Shown here: one piece after another, positions 44,792 through 53,707 of the stretch | Position numbering within the stretch: position 1 is the stretch's first letter | Layout of the letters: every line of letters begins with the position of its first letter | Source: Bacteroidaceae bacterium | Lineage (GTDB): Bacteria; Bacteroidota; Bacteroidia; Bacteroidales; Bacteroidaceae | Direction of reading: 5' to 3' | NCBI GenBank assembly: GCA_017936265.1 | Contig: JAGBFX010000003.1 | Location: forward strand, 62,001-126,000 | Length of the DNA: 64,000 bases | Notes under the pieces: model-generated | The model's input: the letters and a program-made list of their open reading frames with translations, nothing else | What the model was told of the DNA's origin: nothing | Databases searched by the model: none | Translations under genes and position numbers: made by a program

Positions 44792-45376
44792 TCAATGGTC
44801 ACATCCCTCGCAACCGCCGTCGCCACAACTGCCGTCGCCGCAACCGCCTCCACAGCCGCTACAACCGCCACTGCAGCTGCATGAAGCCTTCAGAGAGTCA
44901 TAAAATTTCTTCAGCTCGGACTCCTTTGCAGGACGTGTCTCGACAACAGTTCCCACAAACTGCAGGTCGCAGCCGGCAAGAGGATGATTGAAGTCCATGA
45001 CAACCTTCAGCGGAGTAACCTCCTTGACTGTCGCAAGGATGGGCGAGCCGTCGGCACGCATCATCTCCACCACATTGCCCGCATAAATATGCGCCGAGTC
45101 GAACTTGCCGTCAATGGTAAACACCTCGCGGTCAAAATCCTGTACATGGTCGGGGTCGAACTCGCCGTAAGCATCGGCAAACGGTATTGTGAAGTCAAAC
45201 TCTTCGCCTTTCTTCAAATCCTTCAGATTCTCCTCGAATGCATCGAGTGTATACCCTACACCTGTGAGGAAAGCGAACGGCTGTTCGCGTGTTGTCTTCT
45301 CGACCTCCTCACACTCCTCGCCACGATGTGAATACAGCGTGTATGCCACACGCATATACTTGTTTGAAATTTCCAT
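44792..45376 (-). CDS. slyD: SlyD-type FKBP isomerase with Cys-rich metal-binding tail
   Basis: A 194-residue cytosolic FKBP of the SlyD class: isomerase domain in two parts around an inserted chaperone flap. The N-terminal half has VAYTLYSHRGEECEEV and the IF domain, FDFTIPFADAYGEFD near 60-75. After about residue 165 the tail is a run of Cys and Gly (more than ten cysteines, GGCGDGSCGD), where the E. coli homologue is His-rich and binds nickel. Here cysteines would favour zinc, copper or iron-sulfur. A TATCTTTG promoter box lies upstream at 45463-45470. Confidence 0.9.
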   Translation of the reverse strand: MEISNKYMRVAYTLYSHRGEECEEVEKTTREQPFAFLTGVGYTLDAFEENLKDLKKGEEFDFTIPFADAYGEFDPDHVQDFDREVFTIDGKFDSAHIYAGNVVEMMRADGSPILATVKEVTPLKVVMDFNHPLAGCDLQFVGTVVETRPAKESELKKFYDSLKASCSCSGGCSGCGGGCGDGSCGDGGCEGCDH

Positions 45377-45462
45377 TGTATTTTGGTTATTGTGTTAAAA
45401 ATCCTTCGCAAAAGAACCCGGGAGGGATGCGGCAAAATTGACACTCCCGCGGACTCTGCGTG

Positions 45463-45470
45463 CAAAGATA
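45463..45470 (-). promoter_or_regulatory. Candidate -7 box for slyD-aroC
   Basis: TATCTTTG on the minus strand fits TAnnTTTG. It lies 87 bases upstream of the slyD ATG. No good -33 element at 19 bases. Confidence 0.45.
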
Positions 45471-45572
45471 TAAATTGTTCCCAAAAAACATCAACAGGCC
45501 GATGAAAAATTGTCGGAATGCACATTATAAATAGATATTTTAGGTTTCTGTCAGTAAAAAAACATGCAAAAC

Positions 45573-45603
45573 TTCGTTTCTTTATTTCATTTTGTTAACT
45601 TCG
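45573..45603 (+). promoter_or_regulatory. Promoter of the mannan operon
   Basis: TTCG (45573-45576), 19-base spacer and TAACTTCG (45596-45603) fit the Bacteroides promoter pattern with one change in the -33 element. The GH5 start is 35 bases downstream. Confidence 0.55.
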
Positions 45604-45638
45604 CGGAATAACTTAAAACTGTTTAACTGACCACAAAC

Positions 45639-46961
45639 ATGAAAACTGCAAAATCCCTTCTACTGATAATGGCAATCATGCTGACAGCCGCTTGCGGCCC
45701 GAATGCCGGCAAGGGCAAAGCGAACGAGAACGAAGTTAAAGATAAAGGCTTCATCACTACTGACGGTACAAGATTCCTCAACGACGGCAAGCCCTACAGC
45801 TACATAGGGACCAACCTGTGGTATGCCAGCGTACTTGCCTCAACGGGCGAAGGCGGCAACAGAGAGCGTTTCTGCAACGAACTTGACATGCTGAAGTCCA
45901 TAGGAGTGACAAACCTGAGAATCGTTACCGGCCCCGATGCCGGCAGTGACCTTGCCAACCCCGCGAAGCCATACCTGCAGGTTGCCCCCGGAGTGCTTAA
46001 CGACACCATTCTCCAGGGCCTTGATTTTGCCATTGCCGAGCTTGAGAAGCGCGACATGCATGCGGTAATATATCTTAACAACGCATGGGACTGGAGCGGT
46101 GGCTTCGGCTTCTATCTTAAGGAGTGCGGATATGGCGACTCGCCCAACACGAACGAAGATGGCGGATACAACCGTTACGTTGAGTACTGCTCAAATTTCG
46201 CGCGCGAGCCGAAAGCCCTTGAGATGTATTACAACTACATAAAGAGCATCATTTCACGTACAAACAGCATCACAGGACGTGCCTACAAGGATGAGCCGGC
46301 CATCATGGCATGGCAGCTGTGCAACGAGCCACGCGCGTTCGGTAAAGAGAACAAGGAACTGTTCGCCAAATGGATTTCAGAGGCAGCCGCATTGATAAAG
46401 AGTCTTGACAACAACCACCTTGTGTCGACAGGCAGCGAGGGGTACATAGGTTGCGAGCTTGACAGCGAGCTATACGAACAAATACACGCCGACAAGAACA
46501 TCGACTACCTGACCATTCACATCTGGCCCGTAAACTGGGGCTGGGCAAAGCGTTCCGACCCCGACAGCGACATTGTGTACGCCTGCGAGGAGAGCGGAAT
46601 GTACATCAGCGAGCACGTCAACATTGCCAACAAATTAAACAAGCCACTGGTAATTGAGGAGTTCGGATTCTCGCGTAAAGGCAACGAGGCAGGTACAGGG
46701 ATACCCACCGACAGCCGCGACACATTCTACTCGTTCATCTTTGCGGCGGTCGACAACAGCGTCAAGAACAACGGCCCTATTGCAGGATGCAACTTCTGGG
46801 GCTGGGGCGGCAGCGGACGTCCGCGTGACCTTGTATGGCAACCGGGCGATGATTTCCTTTGCGACCCCCCGCACGAGCCACAGGGCTGGTACTCGGTATT
46901 CGATTGTGACACAACCACAATTGACATCATAAAGAGATATGCCAAAGAAATAAACAGATAA
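45639..46961 (+). CDS. GH5 (subfamily 7-like) beta-mannanase lipoprotein
   Basis: The enzyme cuts internal beta-1,4-mannosidic bonds. After a lipoprotein signal (LTAACG, Cys near 20) the TIM barrel covers residues 40-440. The opening TRFLNDGKPYSYIGTNLWY matches GH5_7 mannanases. The acid/base Glu sits in WQLCNEPRA near residue 231 and the nucleophile Glu in VIEEFGFS near 342. Trp-rich segments (NAWDWSGGF, IWPVNWGW, NFWGWGG) line the cleft. It is the first gene of a four-gene operon; the next gene starts 15 bases after its stop. Subfamily assignment rests on motif resemblance; a mannosidase of related specificity is the main alternative. Confidence 0.88.
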   Translation: MKTAKSLLLIMAIMLTAACGPNAGKGKANENEVKDKGFITTDGTRFLNDGKPYSYIGTNLWYASVLASTGEGGNRERFCNELDMLKSIGVTNLRIVTGPDAGSDLANPAKPYLQVAPGVLNDTILQGLDFAIAELEKRDMHAVIYLNNAWDWSGGFGFYLKECGYGDSPNTNEDGGYNRYVEYCSNFAREPKALEMYYNYIKSIISRTNSITGRAYKDEPAIMAWQLCNEPRAFGKENKELFAKWISEAAALIKSLDNNHLVSTGSEGYIGCELDSELYEQIHADKNIDYLTIHIWPVNWGWAKRSDPDSDIVYACEESGMYISEHVNIANKLNKPLVIEEFGFSRKGNEAGTGIPTDSRDTFYSFIFAAVDNSVKNNGPIAGCNFWGWGGSGRPRDLVWQPGDDFLCDPPHEPQGWYSVFDCDTTTIDIIKRYAKEINR

Positions 46962-46976
46962 AAACTTATAACAGCT

Positions 46977-48077
46977 ATGTACAAGAAAGATAACCGCATT
47001 GTAGCCACCCTCGACGCAGGTGGTACGAATTTTGTATTCGGCGCCATGAAGGCGGGAGAGTTCATAATTGAGCCTGTTTCGGTTCCGGCACAGTCACATG
47101 ACCTTGACCTGTGTCTTCAGAACATGGTAAACGGTTTCCGTCAGGTATTCGACCGGTTGGAGGAGAAACCCGTGGCAATCAGTTTCGCGTTCCCCGGCCC
47201 TGCCGACTACCCTAACGGCATCATCGGAGGCTACCTGCCAAACTTCCCGTCGTTCCGCGAGGGCGTTGCGCTCGGTGCGTTCCTTGAGAAGCAGTTCGGA
47301 GTGCCCGTATTCATCAACAACGACGGAGACCTGTTCGCCTATGGCGAGGCACTCTGCGGCGTGCTCCCCGAAATCAACAACCGCCTGAAGGAACTTGGCT
47401 CCACAAAACAGTACAAGAACCTCATAGGTTACACGTTGGGTACAGGATTCGGAATAGGAGTTGTAATAGACAACCGCTTGAACCGCGGTGACAACTCATG
47501 CGTTGAGACATTCTGTCTGCGCCACAAGGAGATGACCGGGATTATCGTTGAGGACGGTGTTGCCATACGTGCCGTAAAGCGAGTATACGGCGAGAAGAGC
47601 GGTAACCCCGACCACGGCCTTACCCCGAAGGATATATGCGAGATTGCCGACGGCACACGCGAAGGAGACCGCGAGGCTGCAAAGGAGGCCTTCGCTTCGC
47701 TCGGCCGCATAGCGGGAGCGGCTATCTCCACAGCAGTGACAATCATCGACGGACTTGTTGTCATCGGCGGTGGCGTGTCGGCTGCAAGCCATTGGATTAT
47801 GCCGGCTCTCCTTGAGGAGATGCGCTCGAAACTGCACACCTTGGGCGGTGATGAGGTAAACCTTGTGCAGATGAAGGTGTATGACCTTGAGAACCCCGAG
47901 GAGTTCAAGCAGTTTGCCAAGGGCGAGGTAAAGAAGGTGAAGGTATACGGCGAGGAGAGATATGTCGACTATGACAGCCAGAAGCGTGTCGGCATAGCAA
48001 TATCAAAACTCGGAGCAAGCAAGGCCGTATCGGTCGGCGCATATGCGTTTGCCCTGAGCGAACTTGACAAAAAATAA
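46977..48077 (+). CDS. ROK family sugar kinase
   Basis: A cytosolic ATP-dependent kinase of the ROK family, 366 residues. The phosphate-binding DAGGTNFVFGA lies near residues 13-23, FAFPGPADY near 67, the catalytic Asp in NNDGDLFAYGEA near 106, the second ATP motif GYTLGTGFGIG near 149 and VIGGGVSAA near 260. The usual ROK zinc motif (GHxxxx then CxCGxxGC) is not seen; the matching place reads VETFCLRHKEMTG. Placed between a mannanase and mannosidases, it most likely phosphorylates mannose or another hexose, but the sugar cannot be read from sequence. Confidence 0.88.
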   Translation: MYKKDNRIVATLDAGGTNFVFGAMKAGEFIIEPVSVPAQSHDLDLCLQNMVNGFRQVFDRLEEKPVAISFAFPGPADYPNGIIGGYLPNFPSFREGVALGAFLEKQFGVPVFINNDGDLFAYGEALCGVLPEINNRLKELGSTKQYKNLIGYTLGTGFGIGVVIDNRLNRGDNSCVETFCLRHKEMTGIIVEDGVAIRAVKRVYGEKSGNPDHGLTPKDICEIADGTREGDREAAKEAFASLGRIAGAAISTAVTIIDGLVVIGGGVSAASHWIMPALLEEMRSKLHTLGGDEVNLVQMKVYDLENPEEFKQFAKGEVKKVKVYGEERYVDYDSQKRVGIAISKLGASKAVSVGAYAFALSELDKK

Positions 48078-48083
48078 CCTGCC

Positions 48084-50330
48084 ATGAAAAAGATAACATC
48101 ATTTTTTGCGGCACTGCTCGTCGCGGGCGCACTCAATGCACAGAAGCCCGTGGAGCTGGTGAACCCGTTCATAGGAACCACCAACTTCGGCACCACCAAC
48201 CCGGGAGCGGTAACCCCCAACGGCATGATGTCTGTTGTGCCGTTCAACGTCATGGGTTCCGACCTGAACGTGTTCGACAAGGACAGCCGCTGGTGGTCGG
48301 CACCATATGAGTACAACAACAAGTTCTTTACAGGCTATGCACATGTGGCGCTCAGCGGAGTGGGATGCCCCGAGGCATCTTCGCTGCTTGTCATGCCCAC
48401 AGCGGGAGAGCTTGACGTGGACTACCTCTCTTATGGTACAGAGTACACCGATGAGGTAGCATCGCCGGGCTACTACAGCAACAGGCTCACGAAGTACGGC
48501 ATCAGGACCGAAGTGACAGCCACCACGCGCAGCGCATGCGAGCGCTACACGTTCCCTGCGGGCAAGGGCAACATAATACTTAACCTTGGTCAGGGACTCA
48601 CAAACGAGTGCGGAGCCATGGTGCGCCGCGTGAGCGAGACCGAGATTGAGGGTTTCAAGGTGTTGGGTACATTCTGCTACACAACACAGGCTGTGTTCCC
48701 TATCTATTTTGCCATGCGCGTATCAAAGGCACCCACAAGCGAAGGCCCATGGAAGTTCCAGCCTGCGCTGAGCGGCGTTGAGGCCGAGTGGACTCCAGAC
48801 GACGGCACATACAAGCTGTATGAGAATTACTACAAAGAGATTGCCGGTGACAACATCGGCTACCGTTTCTGTTACGACAACCTTGCCGAGGGCGAGCAGA
48901 TTACCGTGCAGATTGGTGTCTCTTTCGTATCTACCGAAAACGCATGGGAGAACCTTGAGGCAGAGCAGAGGGGCAAGGATTTCGACCGCGTGCATGCCGA
49001 CGCCGTGGAGCGCTGGAACAGCGACCTCGGACGCATACGCGTTGAGGGCGGCAGCAAAGATCAGCAGACAATATTCTACACTGCACTCTACCATGCACTC
49101 ATACACCCGAGCACGATAAGCGACGTCAACGGCGAGTACCCCAAGATGGAGAGTGCGGGCATAGGCAAGAGCGACCACACACGCTATACCGTGTTCTCGC
49201 TCTGGGACACATACCGCAACCTGCACCAGCTGCTGACGCTCGTTTATCCCGAACGGCAGACCGACATGCTGCGCACCATGGTAGGCATGTATGAGGAGTG
49301 GGGCTGGCTGCCTCGCTGGGAGCTGTTCGGACGCGAGACATACACCATGGAGGGCGACCCTGCAGCCATTGTAATCGCCGACAGTTGGATAAAAGGCCTG
49401 CGCGACTTCGACATCGACAAGGCCTATGAAGGCATGCTCAAGTCGGCAACCACCGAGGGCGCCAACAACCCAATCCGCCGTGACATCGACCCATACATAA
49501 AGGACGGGTTCATACCTTTGTGGTACTTCTCGAGCGACCTCTCGGGCGACAACTCGGTATCTCATGCACTCGAGTACTGCTCGGCCGACTATGCCATTGC
49601 ACAACTTGCCGACTCGCTCGGCGACAAAGCACGCGCCAAGGAGTTCCTGAAGCGCTCACAGAGCTATCGCCGCTACTTCTGCAAGGAACATGGCACTCTG
49701 CGCCCGCTTACCAAGGAGGGAGAGTTCCTGGGCGACTTTGACCCGGCAACAGGAAAGAATTTCGAGAATGTACCGGGTTTCCACGAGGCATCGGCGTGGT
49801 GCTACACCTTTGCCGTACCGCACGACATTAAGGGACTTACAAAACTCATGGGCGGCAAGCGGGGTTTCATCAACAGCCTGCAGGGTGTGTTCGACAACGA
49901 CTACTACGACCCCGCCAACGAGCCCGACATAGTATACGCATACCTCTTCAGCCGTTTCAAGGGCGAGGAGTGGCGCACACAGAAGGAGGTAAAGAAGATT
50001 CTTGACAACCACTACAAGAATGCCCCCGACGGCATCCCCGGCAACGATGACACCGGCACAATGTCAGCATGGGCCGTCTTCTCGATGATGGGTATCTACC
50101 CCGACTGTCCGGGAGAGCCTACATACACATTCACTACCCCGGTATTCGACAAAGTGAGCATAACCACTGCCCGGGGCGAGATAACAATAGAGTGTGACCG
50201 CCCCACCGAGGATTGCCACTACATCGACAACATAAGCCTCAACGGCAAGAAGAGCGGCTACCGTATCACACACAAGCAGCTGCTCGACAACGCAAACATA
50301 AGAATGAAACTAAAGAAAGAACCGAAATGA
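48084..50330 (+). CDS. GH92 alpha-mannosidase (first copy)
   Basis: A 748-residue exported, calcium-dependent exo-alpha-mannosidase. A type I signal peptide ends at ALNAQ. The N-terminal beta-sandwich opens with VNPFIGTTNFGTTNPG and the catalytic alpha/alpha barrel follows. The catalytic acid Glu is probably in GFHEASAWCY near residue 570, and the base region GNDDTGTMSAWAVFS near 650 holds the two Asp. The typical GH92 elements SLWDTYRNLHQLL and GDPAAIVIADSW are present. The stop overlaps the start of the second GH92 by four bases. Linkage (alpha-1,2, -1,3 or -1,6) cannot be decided by eye. Confidence 0.95.
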   Translation: MKKITSFFAALLVAGALNAQKPVELVNPFIGTTNFGTTNPGAVTPNGMMSVVPFNVMGSDLNVFDKDSRWWSAPYEYNNKFFTGYAHVALSGVGCPEASSLLVMPTAGELDVDYLSYGTEYTDEVASPGYYSNRLTKYGIRTEVTATTRSACERYTFPAGKGNIILNLGQGLTNECGAMVRRVSETEIEGFKVLGTFCYTTQAVFPIYFAMRVSKAPTSEGPWKFQPALSGVEAEWTPDDGTYKLYENYYKEIAGDNIGYRFCYDNLAEGEQITVQIGVSFVSTENAWENLEAEQRGKDFDRVHADAVERWNSDLGRIRVEGGSKDQQTIFYTALYHALIHPSTISDVNGEYPKMESAGIGKSDHTRYTVFSLWDTYRNLHQLLTLVYPERQTDMLRTMVGMYEEWGWLPRWELFGRETYTMEGDPAAIVIADSWIKGLRDFDIDKAYEGMLKSATTEGANNPIRRDIDPYIKDGFIPLWYFSSDLSGDNSVSHALEYCSADYAIAQLADSLGDKARAKEFLKRSQSYRRYFCKEHGTLRPLTKEGEFLGDFDPATGKNFENVPGFHEASAWCYTFAVPHDIKGLTKLMGGKRGFINSLQGVFDNDYYDPANEPDIVYAYLFSRFKGEEWRTQKEVKKILDNHYKNAPDGIPGNDDTGTMSAWAVFSMMGIYPDCPGEPTYTFTTPVFDKVSITTARGEITIECDRPTEDCHYIDNISLNGKKSGYRITHKQLLDNANIRMKLKKEPK

Positions 50331-52540
50331 AAGCAATAAACAGCATATTGGCATTGTCGCTACTCTTTGCGGCATCGTGCTCCACAGCACCCAAAAGCGA
50401 GGAACAGACACCACAGGAAACTCTTACACAGTATGTCAACCCGCTCATAGGCAGCGGCGGACACGGACACGTGTTCGTGGGAGCAAGCGTGCCGTTCGGC
50501 ATGGTGCAGCTGGGCCCCACAAGCATCAACCAGACATGGGACTGGTGCTCGGGATATCACCAGGATGAAGCTACAGTGATAGGTTTCTCGCATACACACC
50601 TCAGCGGCACAGGCATCGGCGACCTGTTCGACGTGACAGTGATGCCCGTCACAGGCGAAGTGACATACGCACGCGGCACGGTCGAGGAGCAGAACAGCGG
50701 CATGTGGTCACCGGCTGACCGCACACAGGAGAAAGCCGGGCCCGGATACTATTCAGTACCCCTTACACGCTACGGCATCAAGGCAGAGATGACAGCCACC
50801 GCACGTGTGGGCCTGCACAGATACACCTTCCCCGAGGCTGAGGATGCAGCGATAGTCATCGACCTGCAGAACGGCGGCTGCTGGGACCAGACCACAGAGG
50901 CTTCGATGGAGGCCGAGGGCAACAACCGCATCGTAGGTTACCGTTACTCAAAAGGCTGGGCAAAGAACCAGCGCATATACTTTGTGGCAGAATTTGCAAA
51001 GCCTTTCGAGAGTTTCGAGCTGAAGGGAGAGCAGGATATGTACGGCCGTGCATCGTTCAGCACAGCTGCCGGCGAGGAGGTAATGCTCAAGGTCGCAATC
51101 TCGCCAGTAAGCATCGAGGGCGCGAAGCTCGCTCTTGAGAAAGAGCTCCCCGGTTGGGATTTTGCAGCCGTGCAGACAGCCGCTGTCGAGCAGTGGGAGA
51201 AAGAGCTCGCACGTATAAGGATTGAGAGCGACAGCAAGGAGCAGAAGGAAATCTTCTACACAGCGATGTACCACGCGATGATAGCCCCGATGCTGTTCAG
51301 CGACGCCAACGGCGACTACCGCGGAGCCGATGACAAAGTATACAACAGCGACAAGCCACGCTACACATGTTTCTCACTGTGGGATACATACCGTGCAAAG
51401 CAGCCTCTGATGACAATAATACAGCCCGAAAAGGCAGGAGAGTTCGTTGCCACAATGGTAGACATCTGTGACAAGCAGGGCGACCTCCCAGTATGGCACC
51501 TGTGGGGCAACGAGACCGACTGTATGGTGGGCGACCCGGGCATACCGGTCGTTGCCGATGCCATTGTCAAGGGCATAGAGGGCTTTGACCGCGAGGCAGC
51601 CTTTGCAGCCATCAAGAAGACAGCAGCTGTCGAGGAGCGCGGTAAGGAGTTCCGCCACAAGCACGGATACATCCCATGCGACCTCTTTACCGAGGCAGTG
51701 GCATTTGACATGGAGTATGCCCTTGCAGACGGTGCAGCAGCCAACGCAGCAAAGGCACTCGGCAAGGATGCCGACTATGAACATTTCACAAAGATGAGCC
51801 ACAGCTACCGCAAGTTCTTCGACAAGGAGACAGGTTTCATACGCGGCGTGGATGAGAACGGCAAGTTCCGCACACCGTTCAACCCCTACTTCTCGGCACA
51901 CCGCGCCGATGACTACTGCGAGGGCAACGCATGGCAGTACACATGGCTCGTTCCACATGACCTTGGCGGTTACATCGACCTATTCGGCAGCAAAGAGGCA
52001 TGTCTGGCACGCCTTGACTCACTGTTCCTTGCACCATCGACAGTCGAGGGTGACCCCTCACCCGACATCTCGGGCATGATTGGACAGTTCGCGCACGGCA
52101 ACGAGCCCAGCCACCACATCCTCTATCTCTACACAATGATGGGCCAGCCACAGAAGACAGCCAAGTGGGTACGCGAGGTAATGACCACACAGTACCGCAA
52201 CGATTTCGACGGTCTATCGGGCAACGAGGACATGGGCCAGATGTCAGCATGGTACATAATGTCAGCCATGGGCTTCTACGAGGTAGAACCCGCCAGCGCA
52301 CGCTACTGGTTCGGTTCACCGCTCTTCAACCGCGCCGAGCTCACCGTCAAGGGCGGCAAGTTCGTCATTGAGACTATGAACAACAGCGACACCAACATCT
52401 ACATCAAGAGCATCAAGCTCAACGGCAAGCCATATGAGCTGCCATACATCAACCACAGCGACATCGCCAAAGGCGGCACACTCACGATAGAGATGAGCGA
52501 CACCCCCACCGTGTGGTACGATGCGGATGTAATAAGATAA
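50327..52540 (+). CDS. GH92 alpha-mannosidase lipoprotein (second copy)
   Basis: A 737-residue enzyme. The start is ATG 50327, whose ATGA overlaps the end of the first copy; an earlier in-frame ATG at 50213 lies inside that gene and lacks a signal. The lipoprotein signal ends FAASCS with Cys near 17. GH92 motifs are YVNPLIGSGGHGHVF, FSHTHLSGTG, SLWDTYRAKQPLM, YCEGNAWQYTWLVPHD (acid Glu) and GNEDMGQMSAWYIMS. It is only distantly similar to the first copy, with a shorter mid-region, so the two probably handle different linkages. A 26-bp hairpin terminator follows at once. Confidence 0.95.
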   Translation: MKAINSILALSLLFAASCSTAPKSEEQTPQETLTQYVNPLIGSGGHGHVFVGASVPFGMVQLGPTSINQTWDWCSGYHQDEATVIGFSHTHLSGTGIGDLFDVTVMPVTGEVTYARGTVEEQNSGMWSPADRTQEKAGPGYYSVPLTRYGIKAEMTATARVGLHRYTFPEAEDAAIVIDLQNGGCWDQTTEASMEAEGNNRIVGYRYSKGWAKNQRIYFVAEFAKPFESFELKGEQDMYGRASFSTAAGEEVMLKVAISPVSIEGAKLALEKELPGWDFAAVQTAAVEQWEKELARIRIESDSKEQKEIFYTAMYHAMIAPMLFSDANGDYRGADDKVYNSDKPRYTCFSLWDTYRAKQPLMTIIQPEKAGEFVATMVDICDKQGDLPVWHLWGNETDCMVGDPGIPVVADAIVKGIEGFDREAAFAAIKKTAAVEERGKEFRHKHGYIPCDLFTEAVAFDMEYALADGAAANAAKALGKDADYEHFTKMSHSYRKFFDKETGFIRGVDENGKFRTPFNPYFSAHRADDYCEGNAWQYTWLVPHDLGGYIDLFGSKEACLARLDSLFLAPSTVEGDPSPDISGMIGQFAHGNEPSHHILYLYTMMGQPQKTAKWVREVMTTQYRNDFDGLSGNEDMGQMSAWYIMSAMGFYEVEPASARYWFGSPLFNRAELTVKGGKFVIETMNNSDTNIYIKSIKLNGKPYELPYINHSDIAKGGTLTIEMSDTPTVWYDADVIR

Positions 52541-52547
52541 AGAAATG

Positions 52548-52602
52548 TCATATCAAATTGAATGGGGTTGACCGATGGTCAACCCCATTCAATTTGATAT
52601 GA
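52548..52602. terminator. Terminator with a 26-bp perfect stem
   Basis: Left arm 52548-52573 and right arm 52577-52602 are exact reverse complements around a 3-base loop. It follows the mannan operon by 8 bases. The outer halves are A/T-rich (ATATCAAATTG) and the inner halves hold GGGGTTGACC. Confidence 0.85.
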
Positions 52603-52648
52603 GTTAACTGCATATTTTCTGCACTCGCTGTAAAATGTCAAAGTAAAC

Positions 52649-52681
52649 TTTGCCTATCTTGCTCGTTTGTTGTTATATTTG
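52649..52681 (+). promoter_or_regulatory. Promoter upstream of the DUF3791/DUF3990 pair
   Basis: TTTG (52649-52652), 21-base spacer, TATATTTG (52674-52681) fits the Bacteroides promoter form. A second -7 box TATCTTTG lies at 52756-52763, close to the start at 52781. Confidence 0.55.
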
Positions 52682-52737
52682 CGCTAGCGCGAATATAGGA
52701 TGCGGCTCGGGATAAAAAACAAGCAAACTTGTTTTAT
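52678..52737 (+). promoter_or_regulatory. Structured leader element, copy 2
   Basis: TTTGCGCTAGCGCGAATATAGGAT is followed by a GC-rich spacer and a hairpin (52714-52723 with 52728-52737, one mismatch) with tetraloop CAAA flanked by AAG and CTT. It matches the plan of copy 1 at 3231-3294, with the stem pairs swapped in three places. GCGCTAGCGC is itself a perfect palindrome. Confidence 0.5.
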
Positions 52738-52755
52738 TCTCCACTCGCCTTTCAC

Positions 52756-52763
52756 TATCTTTG
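52756..52763 (+). promoter_or_regulatory. Second candidate -7 box before the DUF3791 gene
   Basis: TATCTTTG fits TAnnTTTG and lies 17 bases before the start codon. A TTTA at 52733-52736 is the nearest -33 candidate. Confidence 0.4.
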
Positions 52764-52780
52764 CAATAAACTGCGAGTAT

Positions 52781-53209
52781 ATGAAACAGACAACAGAAGC
52801 AGCGGTTCTGCCATTTAAGGTATTGGAGTTGGTGGGACTTATATCGGAGAAAAAGCGTCTGTCATTTGAGGACGCGTTGTATTATCTCTATAACTCCAAG
52901 CTGTACCATGATTTGGACAATCCAAGTTTGAAGCTGTGGTATTGCAGCGGGCTGCAGCTTTTTGATTATCTTGAGGAAGAAAAAGCAGCCTCACGTATGC
53001 TCAGGATAAGCAGAAACGAAGCTCTGTTTGTTATCTCATGCATAGAGCAGTATCGTTCAAGAGGGAATCTTTCCTCGGCCGACGTGCTGACGATGTTCTG
53101 CGAGTTGGGGCTTGACAGGTTCCTGACAGCGAATTTTGAAGTTCTTCATTCGCAGAGTATGGAGTATATTCTGCACGAAATAGATTTGTTCATAAAAAAA
53201 CACCGATAA
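52781..53209 (+). CDS. Tandem DUF3791-like protein, candidate antitoxin
   Basis: A 142-residue helical soluble protein. I start at ATG 52781 (MKQTTEAAVLPF); an upstream ATG at 52700 would read through the promoter. The second half (about 70-140, ALFVISCIEQYRSRG, VLTMFCELGLDRFLTANFEVLHSQSMEYILHEID) matches DUF3791. The first half (about 10-62, LSFEDALYYLYNSKLYHDLDNPSLKLWYC) resembles a second, more diverged copy. In other genomes such small proteins sit beside DUF3990 genes. The stop at 53209 is followed three bases later by the DUF3990 start, so the two are co-translated. An antitoxin role is an inference from this pairing. Confidence 0.75.
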   Translation: MKQTTEAAVLPFKVLELVGLISEKKRLSFEDALYYLYNSKLYHDLDNPSLKLWYCSGLQLFDYLEEEKAASRMLRISRNEALFVISCIEQYRSRGNLSSADVLTMFCELGLDRFLTANFEVLHSQSMEYILHEIDLFIKKHR

Positions 53210-53212
53210 ATT

Positions 53213-53698
53213 ATGTTGTTATATCACGGTTCCACCATGGCTGTACGCAAACCGACAGTTTCGCGAGGCAGGGCAAATACTGATTTCGGAAAGGGATTCT
53301 ACACCACAACAAGTCGTGAACAAGCCGAAAAATGGGCCCGGATAAAGCGGGACAGAGAGGGAGGGAATGCCCGTGCTGTGGTATCGGTGTTTGAGATTGA
53401 TGATGATATTCTAAACGACCGCTCATTCAATACAATGCACTTTGACGGCGCTACCAAAGAATGGCTTGACTTTGTTGTCGGGAACCGCCGTGGTAACACC
53501 AGCCACGGATTTGACTTGATAATGGGACCGGTTGCAAACGACAGGCTGTATATAACCATTTCGCTTTACGAGAATGGGGTTCTGGACGCTGAATCGGCCA
53601 TCATACAGTTGAATACACACCAACTGTTCGACCAATTGTCATTCCACTCGGCAAAGGCATGCAAACTCCTCACATTCGTGAAATCGGAAGTAATTTAA
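53213..53698 (+). CDS. DUF3990 protein, candidate ADP-ribosyltransferase-like toxin
   Basis: A 161-residue protein with the DUF3990 signature: LLYHGSTM at residues 2-9, DFGKGFYTTTSREQAEKWA near 24-42, and SFHSAKACKLLTFV at the C-terminus after the DQL turn. In ADP-ribosyltransferase-like folds the HGS His, the GFY-Thr strand and a Glu near the end form the NAD site. DUF3990 has been placed near that fold, which is the basis for the toxin guess; a matching catalytic Glu (DAESAIIQ) is present but unproven. It is small, has no signal, and the ABC-F gene follows after 9 bases. Confidence 0.72.
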   Translation: MLLYHGSTMAVRKPTVSRGRANTDFGKGFYTTTSREQAEKWARIKRDREGGNARAVVSVFEIDDDILNDRSFNTMHFDGATKEWLDFVVGNRRGNTSHGFDLIMGPVANDRLYITISLYENGVLDAESAIIQLNTHQLFDQLSFHSAKACKLLTFVKSEVI

Positions 53699-53707
53699 AT
53701 GTAATTT

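Noticed and set aside
48723..49604. A 293-codon open frame on the minus strand within the first GH92 gene.
   Set aside because: Antisense shadow of a strongly supported GH92 gene.
50213..50326. A longer start for the second GH92 gene, inside the first GH92.
   Set aside because: It adds a basic, Gln-rich tail before a clear lipoprotein signal at 50327, which overlaps the upstream stop in the usual ATGA way.
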